DNA from: Fimbriimonadaceae bacterium | GTDB lineage: Bacteria; Armatimonadota; Fimbriimonadia; Fimbriimonadales; Fimbriimonadaceae | Direction: 5' to 3' | Length of the DNA stretch: 58,995 nt | NCBI GenBank assembly: GCA_020850835.1 | Contig: JADZDX010000032.1 | Span: 1 to 58,995, forward strand | Shown here: piece by piece, positions 40,268 through 50,708 of the stretch | How positions within the stretch are numbered: position 1 is the stretch's first letter | Layout: each line of letters opens with the position of its first letter | Notes under the pieces: model-generated | Databases searched by the model: none | Seen by the model: only the letters and a program-made list of their open reading frames with translations | Told to the model about the DNA's origin: nothing | Made by a program: the position numbers and the translations under genes

Positions 40268-41278
40268 CTAGATACCCTTCTCGCTGACAAACTTCACGAG
40301 GTCGGCGATGCGGCAGCTGTAGCCCCACTCGTTGTCGTACCAAGCAACGGCTTTGACCATGTTTCCGAGAACTACGGTGTCGAAGGCACTGAAGATCGAG
40401 CTGTAGGAGCTACCGATGAGGTCGCTGCTCACTAGTTCCTCCTCTGTGTATTGCATGATGCCCTTCAGCGGACCGTTGGCCCACTTCTGCATCGCGGAGT
40501 TGATCTCTTCAACCGTGACGTCCCGCCCCAATACCGCGGTGAAGTCCACGACTGAAACCGTTCGGGTTGGCACTCGGAAGGCCATGCCCGTGAATTTGCC
40601 TTTGAGCTCAGGAATCACGAGACCAACAGCTTTTGCAGCGCCCGTGCTGCTCGGCACGATGTTTTCGGCGCCAGCGCGAGCATCGCGAACATCCTTCTTG
40701 GCTGTATCCACGATAGATTGACTGTTGGTATAAGCATGAACCGTGGTCAGGAGGCCTTTTTCAATGCCGAATTCCTTGTGAAGGACCAAGGCAACCGGTG
40801 CCAAGCCATTGGTCGTGCAGCTCGCGTTGCTGATCACGTGGTGGTTAGCTGGGTCGTACATCTCGTTGTTCACGCCCAGCACCAGCGTCACATCTTCGTT
40901 CTTGGCGGGGGCCGTGATAATGACCTTCTTTGCTCCGCCCACAAGGTGAGCCTTGGCAAGATTGGCGTCGGTAAAGCGACCAGTAGCTTCTAGAACGATG
41001 TCGCAGCCCATGTCCCCCCAAGGGATCTGAGCCGGGTCGGTTTGGGCAAAGACCTTGATTGAGTCGCCATCAACCGAAATCGTATCAGCACCATGCTCGA
41101 CCGAGCCGGTGAATGGTCCATAGGTCGTGTCGTACTTAAACAGGTGCGCGTTGGTGCGTGTATCGGTGAGATCGTTCACCGCAACAACATCAAACTGACC
41201 CTTGTAGTGCTTGAGGAGCGTTCGGAGCGAGAGGCGCCCGATCCGTCCAAAACCATTGATCCCAACCTTTACTGCCAT
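40268..41278 (-). CDS. gapA: Glyceraldehyde-3-phosphate dehydrogenase, type I
   Basis: VKVGINGFGRIGRLSLRT, ISNASCTTNGLAPVA, WYDNEWGYSCRI. Confidence 0.97.
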   Translation of the reverse strand: MAVKVGINGFGRIGRLSLRTLLKHYKGQFDVVAVNDLTDTRTNAHLFKYDTTYGPFTGSVEHGADTISVDGDSIKVFAQTDPAQIPWGDMGCDIVLEATGRFTDANLAKAHLVGGAKKVIITAPAKNEDVTLVLGVNNEMYDPANHHVISNASCTTNGLAPVALVLHKEFGIEKGLLTTVHAYTNSQSIVDTAKKDVRDARAGAENIVPSSTGAAKAVGLVIPELKGKFTGMAFRVPTRTVSVVDFTAVLGRDVTVEEINSAMQKWANGPLKGIMQYTEEELVSSDLIGSSYSSIFSAFDTVVLGNMVKAVAWYDNEWGYSCRIADLVKFVSEKGI

Positions 41279-41420
41279 GGCGATAAGTTTACCGGGTACA
41301 GGCCGATGGTAGGTCCCAATTCCTCTGACTCACCGCCAAGGAAGGAATGGTCGCCCGGGTATACTCCCTAGCACGAGGCACGACCCCCGTCGTCCCCAAC
41401 CCTTTACCCGAGGCACTAAA

Positions 41421-43193
41421 GTGGCCAGAATAAAAAATCAAACACCGCGCCGATCGAGCGCGCCCGCCAAAACGGGTTCACAAGTAGAAATCATCGTCAA
41501 TTGCAGTCAGCGCGAGACCCGAATCGCGGTACTGGAAGATCGCCAACTGAAGGAATACCGCGTTGAGCGTGAAGAACGAGTCGTGGGCTCGATCTTCAAG
41601 GGGATCGTCCAAAACGTGTTGCCGGGTATGGATGCCGCGTTCATCGACATCGGCCTGGAGCGCAATGCCTTCCTCTATGTAGGAGATATCCTGCCGGACG
41701 ATCCTAGTCATGACAATTCACCCAGTGGATTGAAGCGGCAAGAGCTTCGCAGTCGCAAGATCAAAGAACTTATCAAGCCTGGTCAGGAGATGATGGTTCA
41801 AGTTACGAAGGCTCCTAGAGGGACCAAGGGAGCACGGGTGACCACTCGCATTGCTTTACCTGGCCGATACCTCGTGCTGATGCCAGAACACAACAACGTT
41901 GGGGTCAGCCGCAAACTAGAGGACCGGCGAGAACGAGAGCGCTTGAGACGCTTAGGCGATAAGATTGCTCCGAAAGGTTTCGGCATCATCATGCGAACCG
42001 AGTGCGAGGGGCGGACCGATCTCGAACTGAAGCAGGATGTACAGTTCCTTCAGCAACTTTGGGCTCAGGTGCTTGAAGGGTCGCGCAAGATGCGAGCTCC
42101 GGCGTGCGTCCACAAGGACCAGACATTACTGTATCGCACGATTCGGGATATGTTCAACGATGAAATCACCAAGATGGTGATTGATGACCCGGATGAGTAC
42201 GAGAAAGCTCACATGTCGGCTCGGCTTGTGGCCCCAAGCCTCACGAGCAAGATCTATCTCTACGATCGCGAAACCCCAATTTTTGATCATTACAACATCG
42301 AGTCAGACCTAGAGCGCCTCCTTCAGCACAAGGTCACGCTGAAGTCCGGTGCGTATCTGGTGATGGACGAAATGGAAGCGCTCACGGCAGTGGACGTGAA
42401 TACGGGCAAGATGGTCGGCTCGACGAACCTGACCGAAACCATCCTTAAAACGAATCTAGAAGCGGCGGACGAGGTTTGCCGCCAGCTACGGTTGCGCGAT
42501 ATGGGCGGGATAATCGTCATTGACTTCATTGACATGGAGTCTGCTGAGCATCGCAAGAAGCTCTTAGATCACTTCACGAAGCAATTGGGCAAGGATTCGA
42601 ACCGGACAAGGGTTGGCAAGGTTTCCTCTCTAGGCCTGATCGAAGTCACGCGGAAGCGGACGGGCGAGAGCGTGACTCAGTCAATCAGCGATATCTGCCC
42701 GATGTGTGAAGGTCGTGGTCGTATTGCGAGCAAAGACACGGTAAGCCTGTGGATCGAGCGGGACATGCACCGCATGCTTGGCGAGCCGGGTAACGCATTT
42801 TTGGTGCGGTGCCATCCATCAGTCGTGGAGACAATGATTGGCGCGGATGGAGAAGCCATCGAAGATCTGGAGCACGAGTTGGGGCGGGGTATTTACTTGC
42901 GGGCGGACTTCGACATGGCCTTTGACGAGTACACGATTGATTCCGACACCATTGAAAATTTGGATAAGGATTTTATGGGCTTCCGACGGGCGCAGGTGGT
43001 GGAGTGCAACATCCGTCGCTCGGATGATGAAGGGCTGAACAAGATTATTGGGTGGACCGATAACGGCTTCTACATTGAGCTAATTGGAGGAGCAAATCTG
43101 GTTGGTCAGCGTACGAAAGTCATGGTTCTCGATATACGCCGATCTTTTGGGGTCGGTGAACCAATCTTGGCGGGCGTTCCTTCTATCCGGTAA
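41421..43193 (+). CDS. rng: Ribonuclease E/G family protein
   Basis: S1-like YRVEREERVVGSIFKGIVQNVLPGMDAAFIDIGLERNAFLYVGD; ALTAVDVNTGKMVG; GLIEVTRKRTGES; CPMCEGRG zinc link. Confidence 0.95.
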   Translation: MARIKNQTPRRSSAPAKTGSQVEIIVNCSQRETRIAVLEDRQLKEYRVEREERVVGSIFKGIVQNVLPGMDAAFIDIGLERNAFLYVGDILPDDPSHDNSPSGLKRQELRSRKIKELIKPGQEMMVQVTKAPRGTKGARVTTRIALPGRYLVLMPEHNNVGVSRKLEDRRERERLRRLGDKIAPKGFGIIMRTECEGRTDLELKQDVQFLQQLWAQVLEGSRKMRAPACVHKDQTLLYRTIRDMFNDEITKMVIDDPDEYEKAHMSARLVAPSLTSKIYLYDRETPIFDHYNIESDLERLLQHKVTLKSGAYLVMDEMEALTAVDVNTGKMVGSTNLTETILKTNLEAADEVCRQLRLRDMGGIIVIDFIDMESAEHRKKLLDHFTKQLGKDSNRTRVGKVSSLGLIEVTRKRTGESVTQSISDICPMCEGRGRIASKDTVSLWIERDMHRMLGEPGNAFLVRCHPSVVETMIGADGEAIEDLEHELGRGIYLRADFDMAFDEYTIDSDTIENLDKDFMGFRRAQVVECNIRRSDDEGLNKIIGWTDNGFYIELIGGANLVGQRTKVMVLDIRRSFGVGEPILAGVPSIR

Positions 43194-43697
43194 GTGTTCA
43201 CTCTCGAAGGTCGCATTGGTTGCACGCTTTGGGCAGGCTTGGTGCTTATCATTCTCGGCTTTGGGCTGTCGTTTGTAATGATGCTTGGCGGCTTAGCCTC
43301 GGTCGCAATGGGAAGCAGAGGCTGGTTCGATGCATCGGTTATCCCTCTGTCTCTGGTGATCGTGGGGGTTCTGTTGTGCGCCTTCAACCTAGCTCGAATG
43401 TGGTGGATACCTTATCGAGCCGCCCATGCCGTTGTGAAAGAAGAGGTACCCGGTGCCTATGTAGTTGCTAAGAATGCCTTTGACCGAAGCATGAACATGA
43501 GCTTTCCGAGCGAACCCGACACCGATTTACGCTATTACGTTACGTTACAGTTACCGGGCGGGAAGAAGGCCGAGTTTCGCACGGCCATGGAGACATTTTT
43601 CTCGATTGGCGAGGGGGTGATCGGAACGGCCACGGTTCAAGGTGATTGGTTGGGAATGTTCATTACCACTGGCACGCCCCGCCATCTGAGCGAATAG
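43194..43697 (+). CDS. Hypothetical membrane protein
   Basis: GTG start directly after the rng stop (TAAGTG); two N-terminal TM segments. Confidence 0.6.
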   Translation: MFTLEGRIGCTLWAGLVLIILGFGLSFVMMLGGLASVAMGSRGWFDASVIPLSLVIVGVLLCAFNLARMWWIPYRAAHAVVKEEVPGAYVVAKNAFDRSMNMSFPSEPDTDLRYYVTLQLPGGKKAEFRTAMETFFSIGEGVIGTATVQGDWLGMFITTGTPRHLSE

Positions 43698-43714
43698 AGG
43701 TAGATTCCTCGTTC

Positions 43715-44305
43715 GTGAAGCGTCTTGGCTCCATCACCGTCATTTGCGGAAGTATGTTCGCGGGCAAGTCCGAAGAACTGATTCGCCGTGCCCGTCGTGC
43801 TCTCTACGCCAAAAAGAAGGTGCAGGTCTTTAAGCCAGCGATTGACCGCCGCTACGACGAAAATATGGTGGTGAGCCATATGGGGCAAAAGCACGAGGCG
43901 GTACCCGTACTGGATACGTGCGAACTCGAATCCCGCTTAGATCCAAAAACCGATGTCTTAGTAATTGAGGAAGTTCAGTTCTTTGATGAAAGGATTGTCG
44001 ATGTCGCCATGGCCCTTGCGGACAAGGGGGTCGAGGTGATTGTTGCTGGACTTGATCAAGACTTTCGCCGTGAACCATTTGGTCAAATGCCTGCTCTACT
44101 TTGTCTTGCTGACGAAGTTGTGAAGCTCCGGGCCATCTGCCTGAAGTGCGGTGCACCGGCTAGTCACACCTATCGGATGATCAATGGAAAGCCTGCGCAT
44201 CGGGATGATCCAATCATCTTGATCGGGGCCACGGAAGCTTACGAAGCCCGATGTCGCAATTGCTTTGAGCTTAGGGGCACGAAGAAGCGAAAGCCGGCTA
44301 CTTAG
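43715..44305 (+). CDS. tdk: Thymidine kinase (type II)
   Basis: [46 protein letters not shown], zinc Cys pairs; GTG start. Confidence 0.95.
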   Translation: MKRLGSITVICGSMFAGKSEELIRRARRALYAKKKVQVFKPAIDRRYDENMVVSHMGQKHEAVPVLDTCELESRLDPKTDVLVIEEVQFFDERIVDVAMALADKGVEVIVAGLDQDFRREPFGQMPALLCLADEVVKLRAICLKCGAPASHTYRMINGKPAHRDDPIILIGATEAYEARCRNCFELRGTKKRKPAT

Positions 44306-44999
44306 TCCTTTCGATCAAGATAGACATATCGATCGGTTCCGGCGAAAACTGGAACGGGGCCTTTGAAATCTTGAGCTCCTCCTTTGCGCTTACACCATCA
44401 GCGAGGATAATCCAAACGAAGCCTGACGACGAAGCCTTTTCCTCGCCCTCAGTTTCCTTGGCCTCAACCTTGACCTTCATTGTTTCCCAATCCCCGATCT
44501 TTTCAATGGCCACCGCTTCATAGTCCGCCTTTACCGGGAAAGTCTCCTTACTCTTGTAGGTCAATGTGGCCGACCATTTATCTCCGATACTGACTGGCTT
44601 GTCGGGCCGCTTGATCGTTTGAAGCAACTGTAAGCGAATGGATGAAGAATCTTCGTCTCCCTCGTCCCCGTAGCGAGATACCGCCCGATCCTTTCCCATC
44701 AAGATCTTCACTTTTGATTCGTCGGAAATCTCCTGCTCACCGTCGGGGGTCTTAACTTTGACTTCTGAATTCGTGCTTTCAAACTCCCATGATCCGTCCT
44801 CATTGACTTTGGTCGTCCGTTCGAGTGTTTTGCCCTCCAGTTCGATCAAAGTGCCCGAAATGTCTAGCTTTGCGTGGAACCGATAATGCACTTCGTCGCC
44901 GAGCTTACTGATACGCTCAAGGGATTGCGGCGCAGTCTGGTTGGCAAGGGCGAAGCTGGCAAGGGCGGCGAAGGCAATAGATAAGGCTCGGGTGGTCAT
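44298..44999 (-). CDS. Hypothetical secreted protein
   Basis: N-terminal signal-like [21 protein letters not shown]. Confidence 0.6.
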   Translation of the reverse strand: MTTRALSIAFAALASFALANQTAPQSLERISKLGDEVHYRFHAKLDISGTLIELEGKTLERTTKVNEDGSWEFESTNSEVKVKTPDGEQEISDESKVKILMGKDRAVSRYGDEGDEDSSSIRLQLLQTIKRPDKPVSIGDKWSATLTYKSKETFPVKADYEAVAIEKIGDWETMKVKVEAKETEGEEKASSSGFVWIILADGVSAKEELKISKAPFQFSPEPIDMSILIERTK

Positions 45000-45045
45000 T
45001 TCAGTCTTTCTTTCGGACGTTCAGCAGGTAGCCTGAGTTTCCAAG

Positions 45046-45768
45046 ATGATACAAGGTGTTTCGTTTGACGCTGCTGGGACGTTGCTGGTAAATCGCTACC
45101 AGCCCGGGCGGTTTGCAAGGTCATGTGCAGATGCCTGTGGAATCGTCACGACGGTCGACGATGAAGTACCGTACCTCCGACTCTATCGGAGCCGCGTAGC
45201 GGAGTTCTGGCGTGTAAACCAAACTCGAAACCTATCCAAAGTTGATGAGTTTTGGTTCCAGCTAACCTCGGATTGGCTGGAAGAGATTGGGGAAGATCCT
45301 GGGCTGGCCCGTGCTGTCATGGCCGAGGGGGCAAGGCAAATGTATGAGACCGATGCGTGGTTTATGCTGTACCCGGACGTTTGGCCAGCTCTTGACCATT
45401 TGGTTAGTCAATCAATCCCATCCTATGTACTGAGCAATTGGGATATGAGCTTGCATCGCGTCTTGGCAGCGAATGGTTTGGGAAGTTCTTTCACGGCGGT
45501 TGTAGCCTCACTCGAAGAAGGAGTTGAGAAACCTGACACAGCCATCTTCGGAATCCTTTCCCAAAGGGCCAAGCAGCAGCCCGGGGTTATCTTGCATATC
45601 GGTGATTCGTGGAAGGACGACGTGGAAGGGGCTCTTCAAGCTGGATTTCACGCAGGGTTTGTGGATCGAACGGTGAATTGTGATCCGATCGTGGAGTACA
45701 TGGGAGACCAATTGCTCGTTCGCGGATCGTCTCTGAACACGATCCTGGAGGCCGCCTTATCCGCGTAG
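45046..45768 (+). CDS. HAD-superfamily hydrolase
   Basis: GVSFDAAGTLL (first D motif), YVLSNWDMSLHRVL, KPDTAIFGIL, HIGDSWKDDVEGALQAG. Confidence 0.88.
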   Translation: MIQGVSFDAAGTLLVNRYQPGRFARSCADACGIVTTVDDEVPYLRLYRSRVAEFWRVNQTRNLSKVDEFWFQLTSDWLEEIGEDPGLARAVMAEGARQMYETDAWFMLYPDVWPALDHLVSQSIPSYVLSNWDMSLHRVLAANGLGSSFTAVVASLEEGVEKPDTAIFGILSQRAKQQPGVILHIGDSWKDDVEGALQAGFHAGFVDRTVNCDPIVEYMGDQLLVRGSSLNTILEAALSA

Positions 45769-46769
45769 ACGATTTCGATTACGATCTTCCGCCACAGCTC
45801 ATTGCTCAGGTGCCGCTTGAACAGAGAGATGGGAGTCGGATGCTCGTTGTTTCAAAGGCTAACGGCGAGTTGCGGGATAAGCATTTCACGGACATCCTTG
45901 ACTACCTTGCTCCAGGGGACGTTCTTGTCCTAAACAATACTCGAGTGACAGCATCAAGGCTTTTCGGCCAAAAGCCGACAGGGGCAGCAGTAGAGTTACT
46001 GATTCTCCGATCCACCGGCACTGAGGGCAGATTCTTAGCGCTAGTGAAACCGGGTAGGCGACTTCGAGTAGGGGCCCAGATTGAACTTCAAGAAGGGCTT
46101 ATAGCCACGATCGTCGGTGAAAATGATGGGGGAGTCCGCGAAGTTGCTTTTAGCCCACGCCCTGGACTGGAAGAGGCCCTTCAACGGGCAGGGCAGGTCC
46201 CCCTTCCGCCCTACATCACGACTCGTTTGAGCGACCCCAGTCGGTACCAAACCGTGTTCGCCGAAGTTCCCGGTAGTAGCGCCGCCCCTACTGCGTCCCT
46301 CCATTTCACACCGCTCATGATTGAGGAAATCAGATTGAAGGGTATCCAGATTGCGCCGGTGACATTGGATGTAGGGATTGATACCTTTCGACCAATTGAA
46401 TCCGTAACCGCCGAAGCGCATCAGATGCATGGAGAGGTGTGTCGGATCGGGGAGTCTTCGGCTCGGATCATCAATGAGCGTAGGGGACGGTTGATCGCGG
46501 TTGGGACGACAGCCGTACGTACCATAGAGTCCTTTGCTCGGGCTGGCCAGGTTCAAGCTGGTGAGACCAACACCAAAATTTTCATCACACCGGGCTACGA
46601 CTGGCAGGCGGTGGATGGGATGCTTACAAATTTCCACTTGCCAAGAACAACAATGCTCATGATGGTAGCTGCGATGATTGGTCGCGACCGCCTCATGGGG
46701 GCCTATGCGCATGCGGTCGAAAGCCGCTATCGCTTTTTGAGCTTTGGTGATGCAATGTTGATCATTTAG
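45759..46769 (+). CDS. queA: S-adenosylmethionine:tRNA ribosyltransferase-isomerase; start inferred as AUC (45759)
   Basis: RVDDFDYDLPPQLIAQVPLEQRDGSRMLV matches the QueA N-terminus; FLALVKPGRRLRVG, LHFTPLMIEEI, AVGTTAVRTIES, NFHLPRTTMLMMVAA. Confidence 0.9.
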   Translation: MRVDDFDYDLPPQLIAQVPLEQRDGSRMLVVSKANGELRDKHFTDILDYLAPGDVLVLNNTRVTASRLFGQKPTGAAVELLILRSTGTEGRFLALVKPGRRLRVGAQIELQEGLIATIVGENDGGVREVAFSPRPGLEEALQRAGQVPLPPYITTRLSDPSRYQTVFAEVPGSSAAPTASLHFTPLMIEEIRLKGIQIAPVTLDVGIDTFRPIESVTAEAHQMHGEVCRIGESSARIINERRGRLIAVGTTAVRTIESFARAGQVQAGETNTKIFITPGYDWQAVDGMLTNFHLPRTTMLMMVAAMIGRDRLMGAYAHAVESRYRFLSFGDAMLII

Positions 46770-46808
46770 GCCATTTTGCTGGGCGAAATGAACCTAAGAC
46801 AAAGTATC

Positions 46809-47390
46809 ATGAGAGATAGGATGAGCCAGAAGGATTCGCCCACGACCACTCAGGACGAGTTTGATCCAATTGCTTACATTGAAAGCGCTTTTACAACTGA
46901 TCGCAAGGAACCACTTAATGGCGACGCCGAACTGGATCTTGAGATTGAGTCCATTGGCGAGTTCTTAGGCAAGGAACAGACTCCCAAGCGAGTTCGAAAG
47001 CCGCGCAACCAGCGGAAGGCACTGAGTTCACCGCGCCCGCGCCGATCAAAGAAGGTCGCTCAACCGACTATTAACCCGGAACTTGCAAGCGCTTGGGAGG
47101 TCCTGCCCAAGAACATTGAGTTCCTTGGGCGATGCTTTGATGATAAGGTCACCGCGAACTATTACACCGGAGATTTCAAAGAGTCACGTCAAGAGCTCAT
47201 TCGACGGCTGCTTGATCCTCAACTCACACTGGAAGAAGTAAGTCGACTTCTGGGCGTGTGCCCAGCCACAGTGCGACGTTACACGAACCGAAAGTGGCTA
47301 AACCACCATCGTACGGTAGGTGGTCAACGTCGATTTCGATTGACGGATGTTGTCAAGTTCGTTGAAGAGCACGGCCGCGGCAACAACTAG
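46809..47390 (+). CDS. DNA-binding protein with C-terminal MerR/BldC-like HTH and disordered charged N-terminus
   Basis: LTLEEVSRLLGVCPATVRRYTNRKWLNHHRTVGGQRRFRLTDVVKFVEEH. Confidence 0.75.
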   Translation: MRDRMSQKDSPTTTQDEFDPIAYIESAFTTDRKEPLNGDAELDLEIESIGEFLGKEQTPKRVRKPRNQRKALSSPRPRRSKKVAQPTINPELASAWEVLPKNIEFLGRCFDDKVTANYYTGDFKESRQELIRRLLDPQLTLEEVSRLLGVCPATVRRYTNRKWLNHHRTVGGQRRFRLTDVVKFVEEHGRGNN

Positions 47391-47395
47391 CCTAA

Positions 47396-48565
47396 ATGCG
47401 CATCGCCATTTTTTCAGACTCCGCGCTGCCGGTGCTGAATGGCGTTTCCGTCAGTATTGACGCTCTGGTAAGAGAGTTGCGGCAGATGGGGCACTCGGTT
47501 CACATCTTTACCGCCGCCCACTTTGGCTACAAGGACCCCGATCCGAATACTTACCGATTTCCAGCCGTGGAAACGCCATGGACAAAGGGATACCCATTAG
47601 CCTTTCCCCCGTTTTATCCGCTACTTACCCATTTCCGGCGGAACCGCTTTGATGTAGTTCATACCCACACTCCATGGACCATCGGCTTTGTGGGCCTCAG
47701 ATGGGCGCAGTCCGAAGGAATTCCTGTTGTAAGCACGTATCACACGCATTACGACAAGTACACCCATTACATTCCCTTCATTCCGAAACGCTACTTGCGC
47801 TACAAAATCGCTAAGCACACGAATTACTATTACAACGCCGTTCATCACGTCATCACCCCAAGTGAGGCGAGCGCAAGATGGTTGGGCCGCCACAGCGTGC
47901 ACCGGCCGGTGTCGGTCATTCCAACTGGGAATGCTCCCCGCCAGATGCTTGATCGAGCTGAATTGCGGTTTCGGATGAAGGTTCCTGCGGACGCTCGTGT
48001 CTTGCTCTATGTCGGGCGCCTGGCCGAGGAGAAGAACATGGGCATTTTGTTCGAAGCAGCCGCTCAGGTTTTGGATCAGGATCATCGAGCAGTGTTCTGG
48101 CTGGTCGGAGATGGCCCGTATCGTGAAGAGTGCGCCGAAATTGCTCGTTCTCTTGGCATTGGAGATCGGGTGCGATTCGTGGGGTTTGTTGATCGACATG
48201 AGGTTGACGCTTATTACGAAATGGCGGATGTCTTCATATTCTCATCCATGACGGAGACCCAGGGTCTCGTGATCCAAGAGGCAATGAGCTACGGATTACC
48301 AAGTGTTGTCGTCCAAGGAGGTGGCGCCAGTAGTGCCATAGACAATGGCGTGAATGGAATCATTATCGGGAATGACGCCGTTCAGATGGCGGATGCCGTC
48401 TTAAACCTTTTGGAGGATGAAGCGTGTTACGTCGCAATCTCGCAAGAGGCCACAAGGTCATCTCGCGTGTACTCAGCGCGTGACATGACTGAATCCGTAT
48501 TGAAGGTGTACGATCAAGCCATCCACGGACCCGAATTACCCTCAAGGGATACCCAGCCGACCTAA
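47396..48565 (+). CDS. Glycosyltransferase family 4 protein
   Basis: MRIAIFSDSALPVLNGVSVSIDALVRELRQMGH, VLLYVGRLAEEKNMGILFEA, SSMTETQGLVIQEAMSYGLPSVVV. Confidence 0.93.
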   Translation: MRIAIFSDSALPVLNGVSVSIDALVRELRQMGHSVHIFTAAHFGYKDPDPNTYRFPAVETPWTKGYPLAFPPFYPLLTHFRRNRFDVVHTHTPWTIGFVGLRWAQSEGIPVVSTYHTHYDKYTHYIPFIPKRYLRYKIAKHTNYYYNAVHHVITPSEASARWLGRHSVHRPVSVIPTGNAPRQMLDRAELRFRMKVPADARVLLYVGRLAEEKNMGILFEAAAQVLDQDHRAVFWLVGDGPYREECAEIARSLGIGDRVRFVGFVDRHEVDAYYEMADVFIFSSMTETQGLVIQEAMSYGLPSVVVQGGGASSAIDNGVNGIIIGNDAVQMADAVLNLLEDEACYVAISQEATRSSRVYSARDMTESVLKVYDQAIHGPELPSRDTQPT

Positions 48566-48593
48566 GCGCGGGGGCCAAGCCCTGATTTGGCTT

Positions 48594-49490
48594 TTGGTCT
48601 TGCTGGCATCGTTGCGCGCCTTCGCCGCACTTGTGCAAGTGCCGCCTTTCATGGCGCCCACCTTGGGGTTGGTGTTCACTGCCGTATTCATTGCCATCCC
48701 CATCATTGGATTATTCTATGCGGCGGACTCCGAGTGGCGAGCCCTGCGATCATTGGTGTGCCTGATCCTTGGAATTTTGTTGCAGGCAGTCTGTACCGTT
48801 GCAATGCCCTCATTGAGCGGAGTCCCTCTGATTGCCGGCTCAATTCTTGCCCAGACTGGCTTATTGCTATGGTGTTTCGGCCTAGGGGCCTTGGTCGCTG
48901 GCCTAGTGAAGGACAAGAACCTGCTTCTGCCGATCGCTATTTTCCTCGCCGGTTTTGATGTCTTCCTCGTAACCTTTCCGGGCGGGCCGGTCCAACAGGT
49001 ACTTCGGCATCAGCCAGCAGTTCTTGAGAAGGTAGCGTATTCAGTACCGAAGCCGATTGAGGCCGGACAGGCAGTTGGGGTGCCTGTAGCTTCGTATGTT
49101 GGGCCAGCGGATTTCATTTTCCTCAGCATGTTCTTTGTGGCCCTGTTCAAGTTCGGTATGCGACCACATAGGACCCTGCCCTGGATGGTCTCTGCGCTCA
49201 TCGCTTATATGGGGGCCGTCTTATTCGGTCCTAGCTCGTTATCTGCACTACCGGCCCTCTTGCCCATCGGGCTTGTAATTCTTCTGGTCAACGCTCGCGA
49301 ATTCCAACTAAAGCGAGACGAGTGGGTCGGCACGATCATTGTCGGCCTGATTGCCTTCGGTTTGGCCTGGGCGGGGATCAATGCTCCTCGGCCAAAGCCG
49401 CCAGCTGCGACTTCGCCGTCGGGGGCTTCCCCAGTAGAGCTAGAACCGGCAAAGAAGCTTGCGCCAACTCCATCAGATTCACGCCAGTAG
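48594..49490 (+). CDS. Hypothetical polytopic membrane protein (start uncertain)
   Basis: Multiple TM segments; no ATG near the start, TTG 48594 used. Confidence 0.6.
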   Translation: MVLLASLRAFAALVQVPPFMAPTLGLVFTAVFIAIPIIGLFYAADSEWRALRSLVCLILGILLQAVCTVAMPSLSGVPLIAGSILAQTGLLLWCFGLGALVAGLVKDKNLLLPIAIFLAGFDVFLVTFPGGPVQQVLRHQPAVLEKVAYSVPKPIEAGQAVGVPVASYVGPADFIFLSMFFVALFKFGMRPHRTLPWMVSALIAYMGAVLFGPSSLSALPALLPIGLVILLVNAREFQLKRDEWVGTIIVGLIAFGLAWAGINAPRPKPPAATSPSGASPVELEPAKKLAPTPSDSRQ

Positions 49491-50274
49491 AGATGCCATT
49501 ACGCTCGGCGAAGTAGACCAAGTCCTCGGTGGCCATGTTTCCACCCGCTCCCTTCGCATAGGGGCATCCGCCTAGCCCGCCGGCACTAGCATCGAAGGCC
49601 ATATAACCGGCTTCCATGGCGATAGCTGCGTTTGCGATTGCGGTTCCTCGCGTATCATGAAAGTGCCATACGATTTTGTCTTTTGGCCAATTGGTTAATT
49701 CACCAATAAGGGCCTGGATCTCTTCGGGGACAGCAACGCCAATGGTTTCACCCAACGAGACCTCGTTCACGCCGAGAGCGAACAGGGCTTCTGTGACTTC
49801 GGACACGCGCTGGGGTGGAATCATGCCTGCGTAGGGGCACTGAACAACGGTACTCACGTAGCCCCGAATGAATCCGTCGGGACGTACCGCTCGGAATTGC
49901 TCGACGACGGGTCTAAATGCATCCAGCGATTCGGCCACCGTCATATTGATGTTTCGTTTCGTGAACTCGTCACTAGCGGCGGTGAACAAAGCAATGCGAT
50001 CAATTGGTGTTGCGAGCAATCTTGCAAGGCCGCGCTCATTGGGGACCAAAGCCGAATACTGTGGCCCTTGGGGTAGGAGGGTAGCTAGCTCATCAGCGTC
50101 GGCGAGCTGGGGTACCCACTTTGGGGAAACAAAACTGGTCGCCTCAATTTCCCCTAGCCCGGCCCTTACCAGGTGGTTAATGAAATGGAGCTTGTCTGCG
50201 GTGGGGAGGGGTGTCCTCTCGTTCTGCAATCCATCCCGTGGCCCGACCTCTATGATACGAAGGGCGGGTTTCAT
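49378..50274 (-). CDS. Hydroxymethylglutaryl-CoA lyase
   Basis: RIIEVGPRDGLQNERTPLPTADKLHFI, GANEVSLGETIG-type segment (GVNEVSLGETIGVAVP), FHDTRGTAIANA, ASAGGLGGCPYAKGAGGNMATEDLVY. Confidence 0.95.
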   Translation of the reverse strand: MKPALRIIEVGPRDGLQNERTPLPTADKLHFINHLVRAGLGEIEATSFVSPKWVPQLADADELATLLPQGPQYSALVPNERGLARLLATPIDRIALFTAASDEFTKRNINMTVAESLDAFRPVVEQFRAVRPDGFIRGYVSTVVQCPYAGMIPPQRVSEVTEALFALGVNEVSLGETIGVAVPEEIQALIGELTNWPKDKIVWHFHDTRGTAIANAAIAMEAGYMAFDASAGGLGGCPYAKGAGGNMATEDLVYFAERNGISTGVNLMELAQASLPVLALLGKPPTAKSQLAALAEEH

Positions 50275-50708
50275 GCGGGATCAGGATTGACCTGGACGAG
50301 AGGCTGACCTTCAGTGACTTGCTCTCCCCTGATTACCTTGAGATTCGCTACCGTTCCTTCGAAGGGAGCGACGATGGGTTGTTGGGTTTTCATGGCTTCT
50401 AAGATGATAAGTTTCTGACCGGCAATGACCCGCCCACCGTCTTTGACAAGCACATCAATGACAACACCTGGCATTGGCGCGCTGAATTGACCGGATGCGA
50501 CAGTTTGACCTACACGGCTCTGAGTTGCGCGCTCGATCGTATAGGTCCGTCCTCGGAAGCTTACGAAGGTCTTTCCGGCGTCCCGAACCGCAACGGCCGT
50601 ATGAACGCCATCGGCGGACCGCACCACCAAACGATCAGTCAAATCCTCAATTGCGATTTCCTGCCCTTGAGGAAGTTCAGCTGGTCGGCCGTTGATGAGC
50701 CATTTCAC
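50271..50708 (-). CDS. Biotin carrier domain protein (biotinyl/lipoyl attachment)
   Basis: SAPMPGVVIDVLVKDGGRVIAGQKLIILEAMKTQQPIVAPFEGTV. Confidence 0.9.
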   Translation of the reverse strand: MKWLINGRPAELPQGQEIAIEDLTDRLVVRSADGVHTAVAVRDAGKTFVSFRGRTYTIERATQSRVGQTVASGQFSAPMPGVVIDVLVKDGGRVIAGQKLIILEAMKTQQPIVAPFEGTVANLKVIRGEQVTEGQPLVQVNPDPA

